From Butyrivibrio sp. (GTDB lineage Bacteria > Bacillota > Clostridia > Lachnospirales > Lachnospiraceae), in NCBI GenBank assembly GCA_024688095.1, contig JAILEJ010000252.1, positions 1 to 7,040 of the forward strand: a stretch of DNA of 7,040 nucleotides, in the 5' to 3' direction. The notes below the pieces were generated by a model that saw nothing but the letters and a program-made list of their open reading frames with translations, had not been told where the DNA came from and made no database searches. This document shows, piece after piece, positions 6,747 to 7,040 of the stretch. Position 1 is the first letter of the stretch, and each line of letters starts with the position of its first letter. Made by a program: the position numbers and the translations under genes.

Positions 6747-6828
6747 TTGGATTTGAAATAATATATATAAAAGAAGATTAAATTTAAAAAAAAGTATTAA
6801 ATAGAAAATAGTTGTAGGAAGAATTAAT

Positions 6829-7040
6829 ATGAGAGTTTTGTGGCTTTGTAACATTATGTTACCGGCTTTTGCAAAGGCAAACGGGCTTGGCTACTCGGTA
6901 AGAGAGGGCTGGTTGTCCGGAAGCTACAACAGAATAATAAAAAGTGATATCGAACTGGGCGTGGCATTTCCAGCACAGGAACCATACAATACAGGACGAT
7001 ATGAGCTTGATGGCTGCATTTTCTATGGATTTAGTGAAGA
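6829..7040 (+). CDS. Probable GT4-type glycosyltransferase (N-terminal part)
   Basis: Partial gene: the first 70 codons plus two bases are visible and the frame stays open to the window edge. The ATG at 6829 has AGGAAG (6816-6821) seven bases ahead. The protein begins MRVLWLCNIMLPAFAKANGL, a first beta strand followed by a loop as in the N-terminal Rossmann domain of GT-B glycosyltransferases. It continues with REGWLSG (26-32) and DIELGVAFPAQEP (42-54), ending in GCIFYGFSE. This pattern is familiar from family 4 glycosyltransferases in clostridial polysaccharide loci. The C-terminal domain that would carry the EX7E donor-binding motif lies outside the window, so the family call rests on the N-terminus alone. 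It likely adds a repeat-unit sugar. It is separated from the previous gene by a 126-base AT-rich gap and may have its own promoter. Confidence 0.75.
   Translation, partial: MRVLWLCNIMLPAFAKANGLGYSVREGWLSGSYNRIIKSDIELGVAFPAQEPYNTGRYELDGCIFYGFSE

Overview
The window is an interior slice of a polysaccharide (capsule or exopolysaccharide) biosynthesis locus. All eight recognisable genes lie on the + strand and form one tightly packed, apparently co-transcribed block. Base composition is low-GC (high 30s percent by eye, not computed). Shine-Dalgarno sites are of the strong AGGA/GAGGG type, and the protein styles resemble those of anaerobic Firmicutes. The best guess is a clostridial organism of the Lachnospiraceae type (for example Butyrivibrio-like). 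That assignment rests on remembered protein style and not on a search.

Layout, left to right: (1) 1-372, the C-terminal end of a DPM1/GtrB-like membrane-anchored family 2 glycosyltransferase whose start lies outside the window. (2) 409-1233, a cytoplasmic GT-A family 2 glycosyltransferase. (3) 1230-2642, a polyprenyl-phosphate sugar phosphotransferase, the priming enzyme, joined to gene 2 by an ATGA overlap. (4) 2651-3763 (alternative start 2639), a Wzz-type chain-length/co-polymerase protein with two membrane segments and a C-terminal domain that looks like a shrunken tyrosine-kinase (CpsD-like) domain without a P-loop. (5) 3791-4588, a second GT-A-like glycosyltransferase. (6) 4679-5821, an EpsG/Wzy-like multispanning polymerase. 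(7) 5821-6702, a WcaE-like family 2 glycosyltransferase whose ATG overlaps the polymerase stop by one base. (8) 6829-7040, the first 70 codons of a probable GT4-type glycosyltransferase running off the right edge.

Together these fit a Wzy-dependent pathway. The phosphotransferase loads the first sugar phosphate on undecaprenyl phosphate. The soluble transferases extend the repeat unit, the EpsG-like protein polymerises it outside the membrane, and the Wzz-like protein tunes chain length. No flippase (Wzx), no active BY-kinase or phosphatase, and no nucleotide-sugar synthesis gene is inside the window; these could lie on either side. The DPM1-like enzyme hints at an additional undecaprenyl-phosphate-linked sugar donor.

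No RNA genes, mobile elements, CRISPR arrays or convincing terminators were seen. The locus is mostly ordinary for its type. The feature most worth a second look is the apparent pseudo-kinase tail of the co-polymerase. A very AT-rich, nearly C-free leader with a consensus -10 box before the last gene comes next.
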